Origin: Ruminococcaceae bacterium BL-4
GTDB taxonomy: Bacteria > Bacillota > Clostridia > Oscillospirales > Acutalibacteraceae
Length of the DNA: 64,000 nt
NCBI GenBank assembly: GCA_902809935.1
Contig: LR778134.1
Span: 1,426,001 to 1,490,000, forward strand
Direction: 5' to 3'
The translations under genes were made by a program, and so were the position numbers. Below are positions 17,141-26,097 of the stretch, in pieces (the stretch's first letter is position 1; every line of letters starts with the position of its first letter). The notes under the pieces were generated by a model. It was given only the letters and a program-made list of their open reading frames with translations, did not search any database and was not told the DNA's origin.

Positions 17141-18732
17141 GATATCGAATTTCATCGTTGTTACTGCCTCTTTCTTATCGGCAGGAGGATCTTTTTAAGT
17201 TAGCAGCGCGCAGTTTGCAGATTTCTCCCAAAGAGATTCATCATTTGGAACTCGCCAAAAAATCAGTAGATGCACGCCATAAAAATCAAATTCATTTTAT
17301 TTGTACGGTAGAGGTGGAAGTTGATCGTAAAGTTCCTGGGATTTCTCGCAATTCTAAGGTAACAGAGGCTGTGCCTTATCGTTATGTTTTGCCTGAAAGT
17401 AAGCCGCTTGTTACGCGTCCAGTAATCGCTGGCTTTGGGCCTGCAGGATTGTTTGCTGCCCTGATTTTAGCGAAGTCGGGACAACGCCCCATCGTTTTAG
17501 AGCGTGGAGCTCCGGTAGAAGAACGACAGAGATCAGTACAGGATTTTTGGAAGACCGGTGTGCTGAATCCAGAAAGCAATGTCCAATTTGGAGAAGGCGG
17601 AGCGGGAACTTTTTCCGATGGAAAACTGAATACTGGGACGAAAGACATTCGGATTCGTTATGTTTTGGAACAATTTGTTTTGGCAGGAGCGCCGGAGTGT
17701 ATTTTATGGGAGGCAAAACCGCATATTGGGACGGACTTGCTGCCCAAAACCATTCAAACTTTGCGAAATCAAATTTTGTCTTTAGGCGGAGAAGTGCATT
17801 TTCATAGTAGGGTTGATGGATTTTTGCGCAATTCTGACGGGTCTTTAAAGGGAATACGAGTTCATTCTTTGAATGGATTTTTTGAAATTCCGTGTGAACA
17901 GCTGATTTTAGCAGTTGGGCACAGTGCGCGGGATACTTTTTCGATGCTCTTTAAAGAAGGCGCGCTTCTGGAACCAAAACCGTTTGCGGTTGGCGCGAGA
18001 ATTGAACACTTGCAGCAAAAAATTAATGAGAGCCAGTATGGTGCTTTTTCTAAAGAACCGGCTTTGGGTGCAGCTGATTATCGCATGGCGGTCCATTTGG
18101 AGAATGGGCGCGGTGTTTTTACCTTTTGTATGTGTCCCGGTGGTACGGTTGTTGCAGCTGCCAGTGAAGAGGGAAGAGTCGTTACAAATGGAATGAGTGC
18201 CTTTGCGAGAGATGGTAAGAATGCGAATTCGGCGCTTTTGGTCGGAATTACGCCGCAGGATTTTGAAAGTGATCATCCGCTTTCCGGCATTGAATTTCAG
18301 CGAAAATTAGAGAATGCAGCATTTTTAGCGGGAGGCGGTGCTTATTTGGCACCATGTCAGCGTGTGGGAGATTTTTTGAAAGGGAGAAAGACAGATTCTT
18401 TTGGAACTGTTGAACCGACTTATCCACGAGGAGTTCAGCTGGCAAATTTACAGGAATGCCTTCCGAAATTTCTCTGTGAGGCAATGGGAGAAGGAATTCT
18501 TAGAATGGACCGGAAGCTGCATGGATTCTCTGATCCGGATGCTCTATTGACCGCAGTGGAATCTCGGTCTTCTTCACCGGTTCGGATTGTGCGCGGAGAA
18601 AATTATGAATCTGTTTCAATTCCAGGGCTTTATCCATGCGGAGAAGGCGCCGGATATGCAGGCGGAATTGTTTCTGCAGCAGTTGATGGAATTCGTTGTG
18701 CAGAGAAGATTCTTCAAAAAACAATGGAATAA
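17137..18732 (+). CDS. FAD-dependent oxidoreductase (NAD(FAD)-utilizing dehydrogenase family)
   Basis: 531 residues. The N-terminal ~90 residues form a separate domain typical of this family (RYRISSLLLPLSYRQEDL), then a Rossmann loop GFGPAGLFAAL near residue 98, QFGEGGAGTFSDGKLNT, VGHSARDTF, and a C-terminal FAD-contact segment with YPCGEGAGYAGGIVSAA. This architecture is widespread in Firmicutes but its reaction is not known. It is translationally coupled to the HI0933-family gene upstream and closed by a strong terminator, so the two form an operon. Confidence 0.88.
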   Translation: MRYRISSLLLPLSYRQEDLFKLAARSLQISPKEIHHLELAKKSVDARHKNQIHFICTVEVEVDRKVPGISRNSKVTEAVPYRYVLPESKPLVTRPVIAGFGPAGLFAALILAKSGQRPIVLERGAPVEERQRSVQDFWKTGVLNPESNVQFGEGGAGTFSDGKLNTGTKDIRIRYVLEQFVLAGAPECILWEAKPHIGTDLLPKTIQTLRNQILSLGGEVHFHSRVDGFLRNSDGSLKGIRVHSLNGFFEIPCEQLILAVGHSARDTFSMLFKEGALLEPKPFAVGARIEHLQQKINESQYGAFSKEPALGAADYRMAVHLENGRGVFTFCMCPGGTVVAAASEEGRVVTNGMSAFARDGKNANSALLVGITPQDFESDHPLSGIEFQRKLENAAFLAGGGAYLAPCQRVGDFLKGRKTDSFGTVEPTYPRGVQLANLQECLPKFLCEAMGEGILRMDRKLHGFSDPDALLTAVESRSSSPVRIVRGENYESVSIPGLYPCGEGAGYAGGIVSAAVDGIRCAEKILQKTME

Positions 18733-18766
18733 AAAAGCAGGGGACTAAAAAGTCCCCTGCTTTTTT
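18731..18766. terminator. Strong bidirectional terminator
   Basis: A perfect 16-bp stem, 18731-18746 with 18751-18766, AAAA loop, A-run on one side and T-run on the other. It begins at the stop codon of the upstream flavoprotein gene and faces the convergent thioesterase gene. Confidence 0.9.
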
Positions 18767-18796
18767 ATATGGGTAGCACAAATAGAAAAATGAGAC

Positions 18797-18837
18797 AAAA
18801 GGCTAAACAAAATATAAAAATTTTGATCCAGCCTTAA
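18797..18837 (-). terminator. Probable terminator after the thioesterase gene (minus strand)
   Basis: AAGGCT at 18799-18804 pairs with AGCCTT at 18830-18835, with an inner AAAAT/ATTTT stem, followed on the minus strand by TTTTG. Weaker than the adjacent bidirectional terminator. Confidence 0.5.
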
Positions 18838-18840
18838 AAA

Positions 18841-19320
18841 TCAATATTTCTCGATTCGGCGCTGTTTGCGCAAAGCATCTCTTTTTTCTCCGGATTTCCA
18901 TGCTGCTTTTTCTTCATCTGTTTCGACAATCAGAGAAGGAACCATAGTTGGATGTTCATCCTTATCCAATGCAACCATCACAAAGTGTGCGGTATTCACA
19001 AGTTTTCGGCTTCCATCCAGTTCTTCCACATAACTGTCCACCTGGACCTCCATAGAGGTTCTTCCAACATAGGTGATTTTTCCAAATAACAGAACGGTAT
19101 CGTTGATATGTACGGCTTCTTTAAATTGAAGATTATCGATAGAAGCGGTAGTAGTATTGCAATGGGAGTGCCTACGCGCGACAACTCCTGCAACAACGTC
19201 AATCCATTCTACTAATTGTCCGCCGAAGAGTCTTCCGGCACCGTTAATATGGCTGCTTAAAACAATTTGTGTCTGTACAACTGCAGATTCTGAGACATGT
19301 TTTGAAGGCCTTGTTTCCAT
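18841..19320 (-). CDS. Acyl-CoA thioesterase (hotdog fold, YciA/BACH type)
   Basis: Hydrolyses acyl-CoA to free acid and CoA; cytoplasmic. 159 residues with one hotdog domain: the helix motif GAGRLFGGQLVEWIDVVAGV and the preceding HINGAG fit the YciA/acyl-CoA thioester hydrolase family, followed by the strand pattern VLLFGKITYVGRTSMEVQV. I start at ATG 19320, placed 8 bases after GGAG; a GTG 9 bases upstream overlaps the ribosome binding site. It lies 26 bases after the hydroxyacid dehydrogenase stop with no terminator between them, so it is the second gene of that operon. Confidence 0.9.
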   Translation of the reverse strand: METRPSKHVSESAVVQTQIVLSSHINGAGRLFGGQLVEWIDVVAGVVARRHSHCNTTTASIDNLQFKEAVHINDTVLLFGKITYVGRTSMEVQVDSYVEELDGSRKLVNTAHFVMVALDKDEHPTMVPSLIVETDEEKAAWKSGEKRDALRKQRRIEKY

Positions 19321-19346
19321 GACGATCACTCCAGTTTTAAAAATTT

Positions 19347-20297
19347 TTACTTAATTTCTTTTAAATGTTCCATGTTCTTTTTGATCTGTTCGCAGCAATA
19401 ATGGAACTTTTCTTTTTCTTGTGTATTTAGTGACAGTTCCACGACTTCTTCTGCGCCGGCAGCTCCAATTATAGCGGGAACACCTGCGAATAATCCGGAT
19501 TCTCCATATTCCCCACAGAGTTCACAGCTTGCCGGAAGAATTTGTTTTTCATCTTGAAAAACAATGTGAACCATTCTTGCGGCAGTGCTAGCAATCGCAT
19601 ATTCGGTGCAGAACTTTCCACTGAATGTACGCCAGCCTGCGCCAATTGCATATTTTTGCATTTCATCGCGGTCAAATTGGAATCGTTTGTCCGTTTTTGC
19701 CCACTCATCCAGAGATTTACCGCGGAAAGATACACAAGACCACGGTGCAAATTGGTCGCTGCCGTGTTCTCCAAGCATATAAGCGGTAATGGATTTATGA
19801 TCAATTCCGGTTTGTTCGGCTAAAGCTGAAATTAATCTGGCCGTATCAAGGCCAGTCCCAGTTCCAAATACGCGGCCGCGCGGGAGTTTGAGCCCAAGAG
19901 CCAGCTGTCTGGTAACAATATCGCAAGGATTAGAAATATTAATTAAGACTCCATCGAAACCAGAAGCTTTGATTTTATCAACATAGCCGTTTACTGCGGC
20001 AATGGTAAAGTCCATTTCCATCAGACGATTGTTATTGCCGCGGAGTAGATCAATATTACCAACGCTATTTACAATTATATCACAACTCCCAAGGTCCGCA
20101 AAGCCGCCGACAGCGATTTTAATTCGATGAGGAAGATATGCAACGCTGTCAATCAAATCTTGACATTCACTTTTTACTTTGTTTTCGTTCTGATCAACTA
20201 AAACAATTTCATCCGCAATTCCCTGAACAGCGATGCTGTATGCGACATGAGCGCCCACATGGCCTAGACCGATAATGCCGACTTTCTTTGTTTTCAT
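19347..20297 (-). CDS. L-2-hydroxyacid dehydrogenase of the L-LDH family, L-2-hydroxyisocaproate dehydrogenase-like
   Basis: NAD-dependent interconversion of 2-oxoacids and L-2-hydroxyacids, cytoplasmic. 316 residues. GLGHVG at residues 10-15, Asp 35 for NAD specificity, D151 and R154 in LDTAR, and catalytic H178 in GEHGSD are all present. The substrate-specificity loop reads GNIDLLRGNNNR (residues 80-91) rather than the Q-x-P-GETR loop of true L-LDH. It recalls the GNI-type loop of Lactobacillus L-hydroxyisocaproate dehydrogenase, so a bulkier 2-oxoacid substrate is likely. The motif GEHGSD is also swapped from the usual GEHGDS. GGAGGG lies before ATG. Co-transcribed with the thioesterase. 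Confidence 0.85.
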   Translation of the reverse strand: MKTKKVGIIGLGHVGAHVAYSIAVQGIADEIVLVDQNENKVKSECQDLIDSVAYLPHRIKIAVGGFADLGSCDIIVNSVGNIDLLRGNNNRLMEMDFTIAAVNGYVDKIKASGFDGVLINISNPCDIVTRQLALGLKLPRGRVFGTGTGLDTARLISALAEQTGIDHKSITAYMLGEHGSDQFAPWSCVSFRGKSLDEWAKTDKRFQFDRDEMQKYAIGAGWRTFSGKFCTEYAIASTAARMVHIVFQDEKQILPASCELCGEYGESGLFAGVPAIIGAAGAEEVVELSLNTQEKEKFHYCCEQIKKNMEHLKEIK

Positions 20298-20363
20298 CTT
20301 TTACCCTCCTAAAATAAAAATCCCCAAAAGTTTCAAAAATTTATGGATTTTGAATTATTATTT

Positions 20364-20392
20364 ATTGTAGACTTATGATTTTTACTTGTCAA
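20364..20392 (-). promoter_or_regulatory. Promoter of the dehydrogenase-thioesterase operon
   Basis: Minus-strand TTGACA (complement 20387-20392) and TACAAT (complement 20364-20369), spacer 17. The leader to the start codon is about 60 bases and contains an AT-rich inverted repeat. No Rex-type site was recognised. Confidence 0.8.
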
Positions 20393-20423
20393 TGAAGATT
20401 CTATTTACAAAAAATCGTTTTAA

Positions 20424-20452
20424 TTGATTTCTTTTTTCATTTGGGTTATAAT
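20424..20452 (+). promoter_or_regulatory. Promoter of the AbrB-type regulator gene
   Basis: TTGATT at 20424-20429 and TATAAT at 20447-20452, spacer 17, divergent from the dehydrogenase promoter 32 bases away. Confidence 0.7.
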
Positions 20453-20533
20453 ATTGGCAGTAAATGTTTTACAAGTAAGAAATGTTATTCTTATAGTTAT
20501 ACTAAAAAATCAGTTAAAAGGGTGCGTATTTGA

Positions 20534-20770
20534 ATGAAAAGTTTTTCAAAAGTGTTTGATGATAAATATATGGGGTCTGTTAAAGTGGGACCCAAGGGGC
20601 AAATTGTCATTCCAAAAGAAGCACGGGATATGTTTGAAATTGAGCCGGGAGATACACTGCTGCTGCTCGCTGATAAAGAGCGTGGAATCGCAATTCCACA
20701 GAAAAAAGATTATGATCAGCTTTTTAAAAATTTATTTTCACTGGAACACGGAATATCAGAAGAAAAATAA
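20534..20770 (+). CDS. AbrB/MazE/SpoVT-type DNA-binding protein
   Basis: A 78-residue protein with one swapped-hairpin AbrB domain: VKVGPKGQIVIPKEARDMF followed by EPGDTLLLLADKERGIAI, about residues 16-56. Such proteins bind AT-rich DNA as dimers and act as transition-state regulators or as antitoxins. No toxin gene is adjacent, so a regulator is more likely than an antitoxin. It is divergent to the dehydrogenase-thioesterase operon and could control it, which is inference. The ribosome binding site is poor. A strong terminator follows directly. Confidence 0.88.
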   Translation: MKSFSKVFDDKYMGSVKVGPKGQIVIPKEARDMFEIEPGDTLLLLADKERGIAIPQKKDYDQLFKNLFSLEHGISEEK

Positions 20771-20773
20771 AGA

Positions 20774-20817
20774 AAAAGCCTTTTCTCTTAGACTTAAGCT
20801 GAGAGAAAAGGCTTTTA
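20774..20817 (+). terminator. Terminator after the AbrB-type gene
   Basis: A 15-bp stem, 20774-20788 with 20802-20816, ending in TTTT. Confidence 0.85.
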
Positions 20818-20907
20818 TATTTTAAAAGCATGAAAGCAGCAAATTCGTTTTCGCTGTATAGAAATAGAAAAAGGAGGGTAAACTTTTCCTGCAGGGGGAA
20901 TTTCTTA

Positions 20908-21345
20908 ATGTTTGCAGTTATATTTGCCATCATTGCTGGGGCTGCAATGAGCTTTCAGGGGGTATTTAATACACGTCTGAGTGATCATATTGGGCTTTAT
21001 GAATCGAATGTACTGGTTCAGGGAATTGCATTTTTGTGTTCTGTGATTGTTCTGATTTTTTTTGGAACCGGAAATTTTAGTGCGGTTCATGAAGCAAGCA
21101 AAATGGATCTTCTCGGAGGAGCTTTGGGAGTTGTTATCACAGTTACTGTTATGCTGGCGATGAAAGGGCTTGGAGCAACGATTGCGGTCTCTATTATTTT
21201 AATTGCACAGCTTCTTACAGCGGCTGTAGTGGATGCGTTTGGTCTTTTGAATGAAGAAAAAATTCCGTTTACATGGCAGAAGATATTAGGATTAATCTTG
21301 ATGGTCGGAGGAGTGATGTTATTAAAATACAAACTTCCGACGTAA
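20908..21345 (+). CDS. YdcZ-type DMT superfamily transporter
   Basis: 145 residues with five membrane segments, matching the short DMT-family YdcZ proteins; the first segment is FAVIFAIIAGAAMSFQGVFN and the last GLILMVGGVMLL. Substrate unknown. These short forms act as dimers and are often encoded in tandem pairs; here only one copy is present. I place the start at ATG 20908, which has AGGGGG 9 bases upstream. An in-frame ATG at 20830 would add 26 residues of charged, unrelated sequence. It ends before a very strong bidirectional terminator. Confidence 0.85.
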   Translation: MFAVIFAIIAGAAMSFQGVFNTRLSDHIGLYESNVLVQGIAFLCSVIVLIFFGTGNFSAVHEASKMDLLGGALGVVITVTVMLAMKGLGATIAVSIILIAQLLTAAVVDAFGLLNEEKIPFTWQKILGLILMVGGVMLLKYKLPT

Positions 21346-21466
21346 AATTTTTAATTTATATTTCGTATATTTTTCTTTCAAATGACACAGAATAAACACA
21401 TTCATCATTTATTCTATATTTATTAAATGATTACAAGATTCTTTTTCATAAATTTCTCCTCTCTCT

Positions 21467-21510
21467 AAAAAGGATGGGCTGCCGAAGTTTTTCGGCAGCC
21501 CATCCTTTTT
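21467..21510. terminator. Very strong bidirectional terminator between the ydcZ-like gene and the V-ATPase operon
   Basis: A perfect 20-bp stem, 21467-21486 with 21491-21510, GTTT loop, five A before and five T after. It abuts the stop codon of the last V-ATPase gene (minus strand). The stretch 21346-21466 is AT rich and shows nothing else. Confidence 0.95.
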
Positions 21511-21511
21511 A

Positions 21512-22153
21512 TTATGCTTTTTGTTTTTGAAGTTTTTCTCGCTCTTTTTTTGCTTTTAAAACTTTCAGTCTTGAAAATTCTTCTCTGTCTTTTTCTTCCA
21601 GTGCATCTGAAATAAATTTCACAGCTTTTTGAAAGCGGGGAATCATAATGTTTTTCAGTGCGTTTGCGCGTTTCTGTGTCTTTTTGATAGAATCTGCAAG
21701 GCGATAAACACTGTTTTCCACCTCAGCAAGTTCTGCGGTCAAATATTTGACTTCTTGAAATTTTGAAAAGGCAAGATCGAGCGATGAATTTGTCTGAGAA
21801 AGCCCAAAGGGAATTTCTTGTTTTTCCTGAGGGTCGTTAATCGTAACGATCGGAATTTCTACGCCCATGACGCTGCGGAAAGACAGCTTTAAACTGTTAT
21901 CCAGAGGAACCGTGCGGGCTAGATCAACTCCAATGCCCAATGTAATGTTTGCTTTTTGCAGCGCGGAATACGCTTCTTCATAAACATTGTCAATTTTGCT
22001 CTGAATCTCGTTGGCACGGGAAATTAGCTGCATCATCTCGCGAATCAAGATGTTGCGTTTACGGTCAAGCAGCTCAAAACCGGTCTGCGAAAGGGAGAGC
22101 GTACGCTTGGTAGCCAAAAGATTGCCTTTTGTCGGAACGGTTGTGATTGCCAT
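21512..22153 (-). CDS. ntpD: V-type ATPase subunit D (central stalk)
   Basis: Rotor-axle subunit of the V/A-ATPase: 213 residues, almost entirely two long coiled-coil helices with a short beta hairpin in between. The opening VPTKGNLLATKRTLSLSQTG, then LLDRKRNILIREMM, is diagnostic for subunit D. The charged C-terminal helix reads KRANALKNIMIPRFQKAVK. Last gene of the operon, starting 3 bases after subunit B. Confidence 0.96.
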   Translation of the reverse strand: MAITTVPTKGNLLATKRTLSLSQTGFELLDRKRNILIREMMQLISRANEIQSKIDNVYEEAYSALQKANITLGIGVDLARTVPLDNSLKLSFRSVMGVEIPIVTINDPQEKQEIPFGLSQTNSSLDLAFSKFQEVKYLTAELAEVENSVYRLADSIKKTQKRANALKNIMIPRFQKAVKFISDALEEKDREEFSRLKVLKAKKEREKLQKQKA

Positions 22154-22156
22154 CGG

Positions 22157-23638
22157 TTATTCCCCTCCCACTGTAGTTTGATCGAAATTAAGGTCTGTAG
22201 AATCGGTTTCTTTTTGCTGTGCATTTTCCTGTTCTGTTTTTTGCTTCTCAATTTCCTTTTTGGCTTTTTCGTAGTAGCGGTCGAGAAAGTCATCATCTAC
22301 ACGATCCAGTTCACTGCGCGGAAGGGTTGCAAGTAACCGCCAGCCTAAATCAAGGCTTTGCGCAAGCGTCCGATTTTCATGGAATCCCTGGCGTAAAAAG
22401 CGATGTTCAAAGAGATTTCCGAATTTCATATAATCTTTGTCAATAGGGGAAAGTTCTTCTTCACCGATTACGCTTGCCAAAGACCGTGCATCATTTACTT
22501 TTGCATAGCTTGCAAAAAGCTGATTTGCAAGAGCCGGATGATCTTCACGCGTAAATCCTTTGCCGATACCATCCTTCATAAGACGGGAAAGACTTGGAAG
22601 GACACTGACAGGAGGGTAAATTCCATTTGCATCCAAACTGCGATCCAAAGAAATCTGGCCTTCCGTGATATAGCCTGTCAAATCAGGGACTGGGTGCGTG
22701 ACATCATCATTTGGCATAGTTAAGATTGGTAGCTGTGTAACACTGCCAGGTTTGTCTTTTATCATGCCTGCACGTTCGTAAAGGCTTGCAAAATCGCTGT
22801 ATAAATAACCAGGGAAGCCTTTTCTTCCTGGAATTTCTCCTTTTGAAGAGCTGAACTCACGCAAAGCTTCTGCATAGCTTGTCATATCGGTCATAATAAC
22901 AAGAATGTGCATTCCAAGTTCAAAAGCCAAATATTCAGCAACTGTCAGCGCACAGCGCGGGCAGAGAGTACGTTCAATAATTGGGTCACTGGCAAGGTTT
23001 AAAAACATAACGACTTTTCCAAGGACGCCGCTTTCTTCAAAACTACGGTGAAAATATTCTGCGACATCATTTGTAACACCCATGGCGGCAAAAACAATTG
23101 CAAAATTATCTTCTCCGCCCTTATCAGTAATCTTTGCCTGACGGGCAATCTGAACCGCCAGCTCATTATGCTTCATGCCGGATCCGGAAAAGATCGGCAG
23201 TTTTTGTCCACGAATCAAAGTAGTCAGCACATCGATCGAAGAAATACCGGTATTAATATAGTTCTGCGGATATTTTCGACTGACGGGATTGATTGGGGTT
23301 CCGTTAATGTCGGCGCATTTTATAGGAAAGATATCGCCAAGCCCATCAATAGGGCGGCCGGCTCCATTAAACACACGTCCAAGAATTTCAGGAGACAGCG
23401 CCATTTCCATTGGGTGTCCGGTTAAACGAGTACGTGTATTTGTCAGAGAAATACCGCGCGTTCCTTCAAATACCTGAATCACGACACGAGAGCCTTCCAT
23501 CTGAACAACACGTCCCTGGCGCTGGGTACCGTTTTCAAGCTGAATGGTTACCATTTCATCAAAGGAAATATCCGGGACGTCATCCAGAACGATCAGGGAA
23601 CCGTTGATTTCTTTGACTCCAACATAATCCAAAATCAT
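22157..23638 (-). CDS. ntpB: V-type ATPase subunit B (regulatory, non-catalytic)
   Basis: 493 residues. Forms the non-catalytic nucleotide-site partner of subunit A in the A3B3 head. The P-loop is degenerate (SGSGMKHNE), as expected for B subunits. [34 protein letters not shown] and [20 protein letters not shown] are typical. The C-terminus carries a charged, Gln/Glu-rich extension of about 30 residues beyond the usual end. Starts 14 bases after subunit A, with GGGGG before ATG. Confidence 0.97.
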   Translation of the reverse strand: MILDYVGVKEINGSLIVLDDVPDISFDEMVTIQLENGTQRQGRVVQMEGSRVVIQVFEGTRGISLTNTRTRLTGHPMEMALSPEILGRVFNGAGRPIDGLGDIFPIKCADINGTPINPVSRKYPQNYINTGISSIDVLTTLIRGQKLPIFSGSGMKHNELAVQIARQAKITDKGGEDNFAIVFAAMGVTNDVAEYFHRSFEESGVLGKVVMFLNLASDPIIERTLCPRCALTVAEYLAFELGMHILVIMTDMTSYAEALREFSSSKGEIPGRKGFPGYLYSDFASLYERAGMIKDKPGSVTQLPILTMPNDDVTHPVPDLTGYITEGQISLDRSLDANGIYPPVSVLPSLSRLMKDGIGKGFTREDHPALANQLFASYAKVNDARSLASVIGEEELSPIDKDYMKFGNLFEHRFLRQGFHENRTLAQSLDLGWRLLATLPRSELDRVDDDFLDRYYEKAKKEIEKQKTEQENAQQKETDSTDLNFDQTTVGGE

Positions 23639-23652
23639 TTTCTGCGCCCCCC

Positions 23653-25413
23653 TTAAGAGTTCATCACGAGTCCGGAAACGGTTTTATCAATTTCGGACAA
23701 GTATTGATCGAAAAGTTCCAATTTATTATTTGGAACATCGTATTTCATCTTAATAATTTTATCAAACAGGCCGGACTGTACCAAACCGGAAATCGGGATA
23801 TTGGTGGTGACTAATTCCTTTGCCTTATGATAGAGATGGAGAATTACTTCCATCATACGCTTTTGCTTTTCCAGCGGAACATAAGTATCTTCCGGATGAA
23901 AAGCATTTTGCTGCAGAAAACCAACACGAATGACTTTTGCAATCTCAATGACTAACTTTTGGTCATCTGGCAGTACATCTGCACCAATCAACTTTACGAT
24001 CTCCATTAACTTGTTTTCTTCCAACAGAATGGAGCTGATTTCAGAACGATATTTAATAAATTCAGGACCGATATTTTTTTCATACCATGGATTTAAATCG
24101 TTGATATATTCCGAATAGCTTTCCATCCAGTTGATGGCAGGATAATGACGCGCATAGGCAAGCGACTTATCCAGTGCCCAGAAGCAGCGGGTAAAACGTT
24201 TGGTGTTCTGAGTAACCGGTTCAGAAAAATCGCCGCCTGCAGGCGAGACAGCACCGATTAATGTAACGGAGCCTTCGCTTTCATTTAGATTTTTCACGAG
24301 ACCGGAGCGTTCATAAAATTCCGCCAAGCGGCTAGGCAAATAGGCTGGGAATCCTTCTTCAGCAGGCATCTCTTCCAAACGGCCGCTGATTTCACGCAAA
24401 GCTTCTGCCCAACGTGAGGAAGAGTCCGCCATCATTGCCACATGATAGCCCATATCACGGTAGTATTCACAGAGTGTTACACCTGTATAAATACTAGCTT
24501 CACGGGCGGCAACCGGCATATTGGAGGTGTTTGCAATCAGAACGGTACGATCAGTCATCGGACGTCCACTTTTTGGGTCAATTAGAGCACCGAATTCTTC
24601 CAGGACCTGACTCATTTCATTTCCACGTTCTCCGCAGCCAACATAAACAATGATATCTGCATCGCACCATTTTGCAAGTTGATGCTGTGTCATTGTTTTT
24701 CCGGAACCAAAACCGCCAGGAATTGCTGCTGCACCGCCTTTTGCAATCGGGAACAGCGTATCAATAACACGCTGGCCGGTGATCAGTGGCACAAAACTTG
24801 GCTGCCGTTCTTTTACGGGGCGCGGGGTCCGAATCGGCCAACGCTGGCAAAGAGTCAGCGGGTGAACAGTACCTTCTTCGTCGGTAATTTCTGCAATCGT
24901 ATCGTTGACCCGATAGCTGCCGTTTTCCATTACTTTTGTAAACGTGCCGGAAAGGGCGGGAGGAACAAGGCAGCGATGTTCGATTGCTGGAGTTTCCGGG
25001 CAAGTAGCATAAATTTGTCCAGGAGAAGCTTTATCGCCTTGTTTTACTTTTAGGGTCATATCCCATTTACGCTCCTGATCGAGTGCAGGTACATTACAGC
25101 CGCGCGCAATAAATGCGCCGGAAGAATCTGCAATTGCTTTCAAGGGACGTTCGATTCCATCAAAAATATTATCCAGAATTCCAGGGCCAAGCGTTACATT
25201 CATCGGGAACCCGGTTCCAGTGATCGGTTCACCCGGGCGAAGTCCGGTGGTCTCTTCATAAACCTGGATTGTGGTGCGGTCGTCGGTAATACCAATTACT
25301 TCACCAACAAGTTTTTGCGTTCCTACATAGACCATTTCCATCATAGAAAAGTCTTTGGTGTCTTTTACGGTGACGACCGGACCGTTAATGCCGAAAATCA
25401 CATTTCTACTCAT
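23653..25413 (-). CDS. ntpA: V-type ATPase subunit A (catalytic)
   Basis: 586 residues, the usual size. The catalytic P-loop GGFGSGKT is at residues 233-240, after the characteristic ~90-residue bulge domain insertion (about 115-200). Further motifs: [37 protein letters not shown] and [19 protein letters not shown]. Pairs with subunit B in the soluble head. Direction (ATP-driven ion pump or synthase) is not decidable from sequence. Confidence 0.98.
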   Translation of the reverse strand: MSRNVIFGINGPVVTVKDTKDFSMMEMVYVGTQKLVGEVIGITDDRTTIQVYEETTGLRPGEPITGTGFPMNVTLGPGILDNIFDGIERPLKAIADSSGAFIARGCNVPALDQERKWDMTLKVKQGDKASPGQIYATCPETPAIEHRCLVPPALSGTFTKVMENGSYRVNDTIAEITDEEGTVHPLTLCQRWPIRTPRPVKERQPSFVPLITGQRVIDTLFPIAKGGAAAIPGGFGSGKTMTQHQLAKWCDADIIVYVGCGERGNEMSQVLEEFGALIDPKSGRPMTDRTVLIANTSNMPVAAREASIYTGVTLCEYYRDMGYHVAMMADSSSRWAEALREISGRLEEMPAEEGFPAYLPSRLAEFYERSGLVKNLNESEGSVTLIGAVSPAGGDFSEPVTQNTKRFTRCFWALDKSLAYARHYPAINWMESYSEYINDLNPWYEKNIGPEFIKYRSEISSILLEENKLMEIVKLIGADVLPDDQKLVIEIAKVIRVGFLQQNAFHPEDTYVPLEKQKRMMEVILHLYHKAKELVTTNIPISGLVQSGLFDKIIKMKYDVPNNKLELFDQYLSEIDKTVSGLVMNS

Positions 25414-25431
25414 TCACAGTTACCTCAATCG

Positions 25432-26076
25432 TCATACTATTTCCATATGGGTGTTTTCCGCAAACCATTTGCGCTGATTTTCCAAGAGAGAATCAAAAGT
25501 TTCATCAGCAACAATTCCTTGCGTATTGCTTTCAGCCCAAAAACCGCCGAGTCGAATTTTTCGGTCTATACGGAAGATACAACGACCAAAAAGCGGCTCT
25601 AAAAGATCCTCATATTTTTTATCTTCTTCCCGCAGATAGATTACAGTATCTCCTACTGTAAAGAGTGGTTTCATTTTTAAAGCGCACTTCTTTAAGTATT
25701 CAGGATATTCTGGTCCATTTGCGTAGTCCAGAAGCTTTTTTGCGGCATTGTTAAAGACTTCTTCAGTGATTGCTTTTCGACGTTTTAACAGTGCCTGCCG
25801 GCCTTCTAGTTCTTTTTTTGCCATTTCACGAGCGATAGAGGCAGTCATGTTGGCCATTTCCTTCTGAATCATCTCGTAGGCTTCTTGTAGAACTTGGTCT
25901 GTTGCTTTTTCAAGTTCCTTTTGTTTATAATCTAAGATTTCCTGTTTGATTTTTTGACGTTGTTCGCTGGCATATTGGTTAATTGCCTCATAAAATTTTC
26001 CAACGTGGAAATCTTCATGATTTACCGTAGCTGGTGCCGAAGTATCGGCTGGGGCTGCGGAAGGATTTGTTTTCAT
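25432..26076 (-). CDS. ntpE: V-type ATPase subunit E (peripheral stalk)
   Basis: 214 residues. A long charged helical N-terminal half (KIKQEILDYKQKELEKATDQ) and a C-terminal globular domain ending in GGFWAESNTQGIVADETFDS, the conserved E-subunit segment. ATG 26076 follows GGGGAGG by 9 bases; an upstream in-frame GTG overlaps that ribosome binding site. A Pro/Ala/Thr-rich N-terminal stretch of about 20 residues precedes the helix. Confidence 0.9.
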   Translation of the reverse strand: MKTNPSAAPADTSAPATVNHEDFHVGKFYEAINQYASEQRQKIKQEILDYKQKELEKATDQVLQEAYEMIQKEMANMTASIAREMAKKELEGRQALLKRRKAITEEVFNNAAKKLLDYANGPEYPEYLKKCALKMKPLFTVGDTVIYLREEDKKYEDLLEPLFGRCIFRIDRKIRLGGFWAESNTQGIVADETFDSLLENQRKWFAENTHMEIV

Positions 26077-26097
26077 CAGTCTGCACCTCCCCACAGG

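Noticed and set aside
20298-20400. Rex (NADH-sensing) operator ahead of the LDH-like gene
   Set aside because: No TTGTGAA-N4-TTCACAA-like palindrome could be found.
20534-20770. AbrB-type protein as an antitoxin
   Set aside because: A strong terminator follows at once and no PemK/VapC-like ORF is adjacent.
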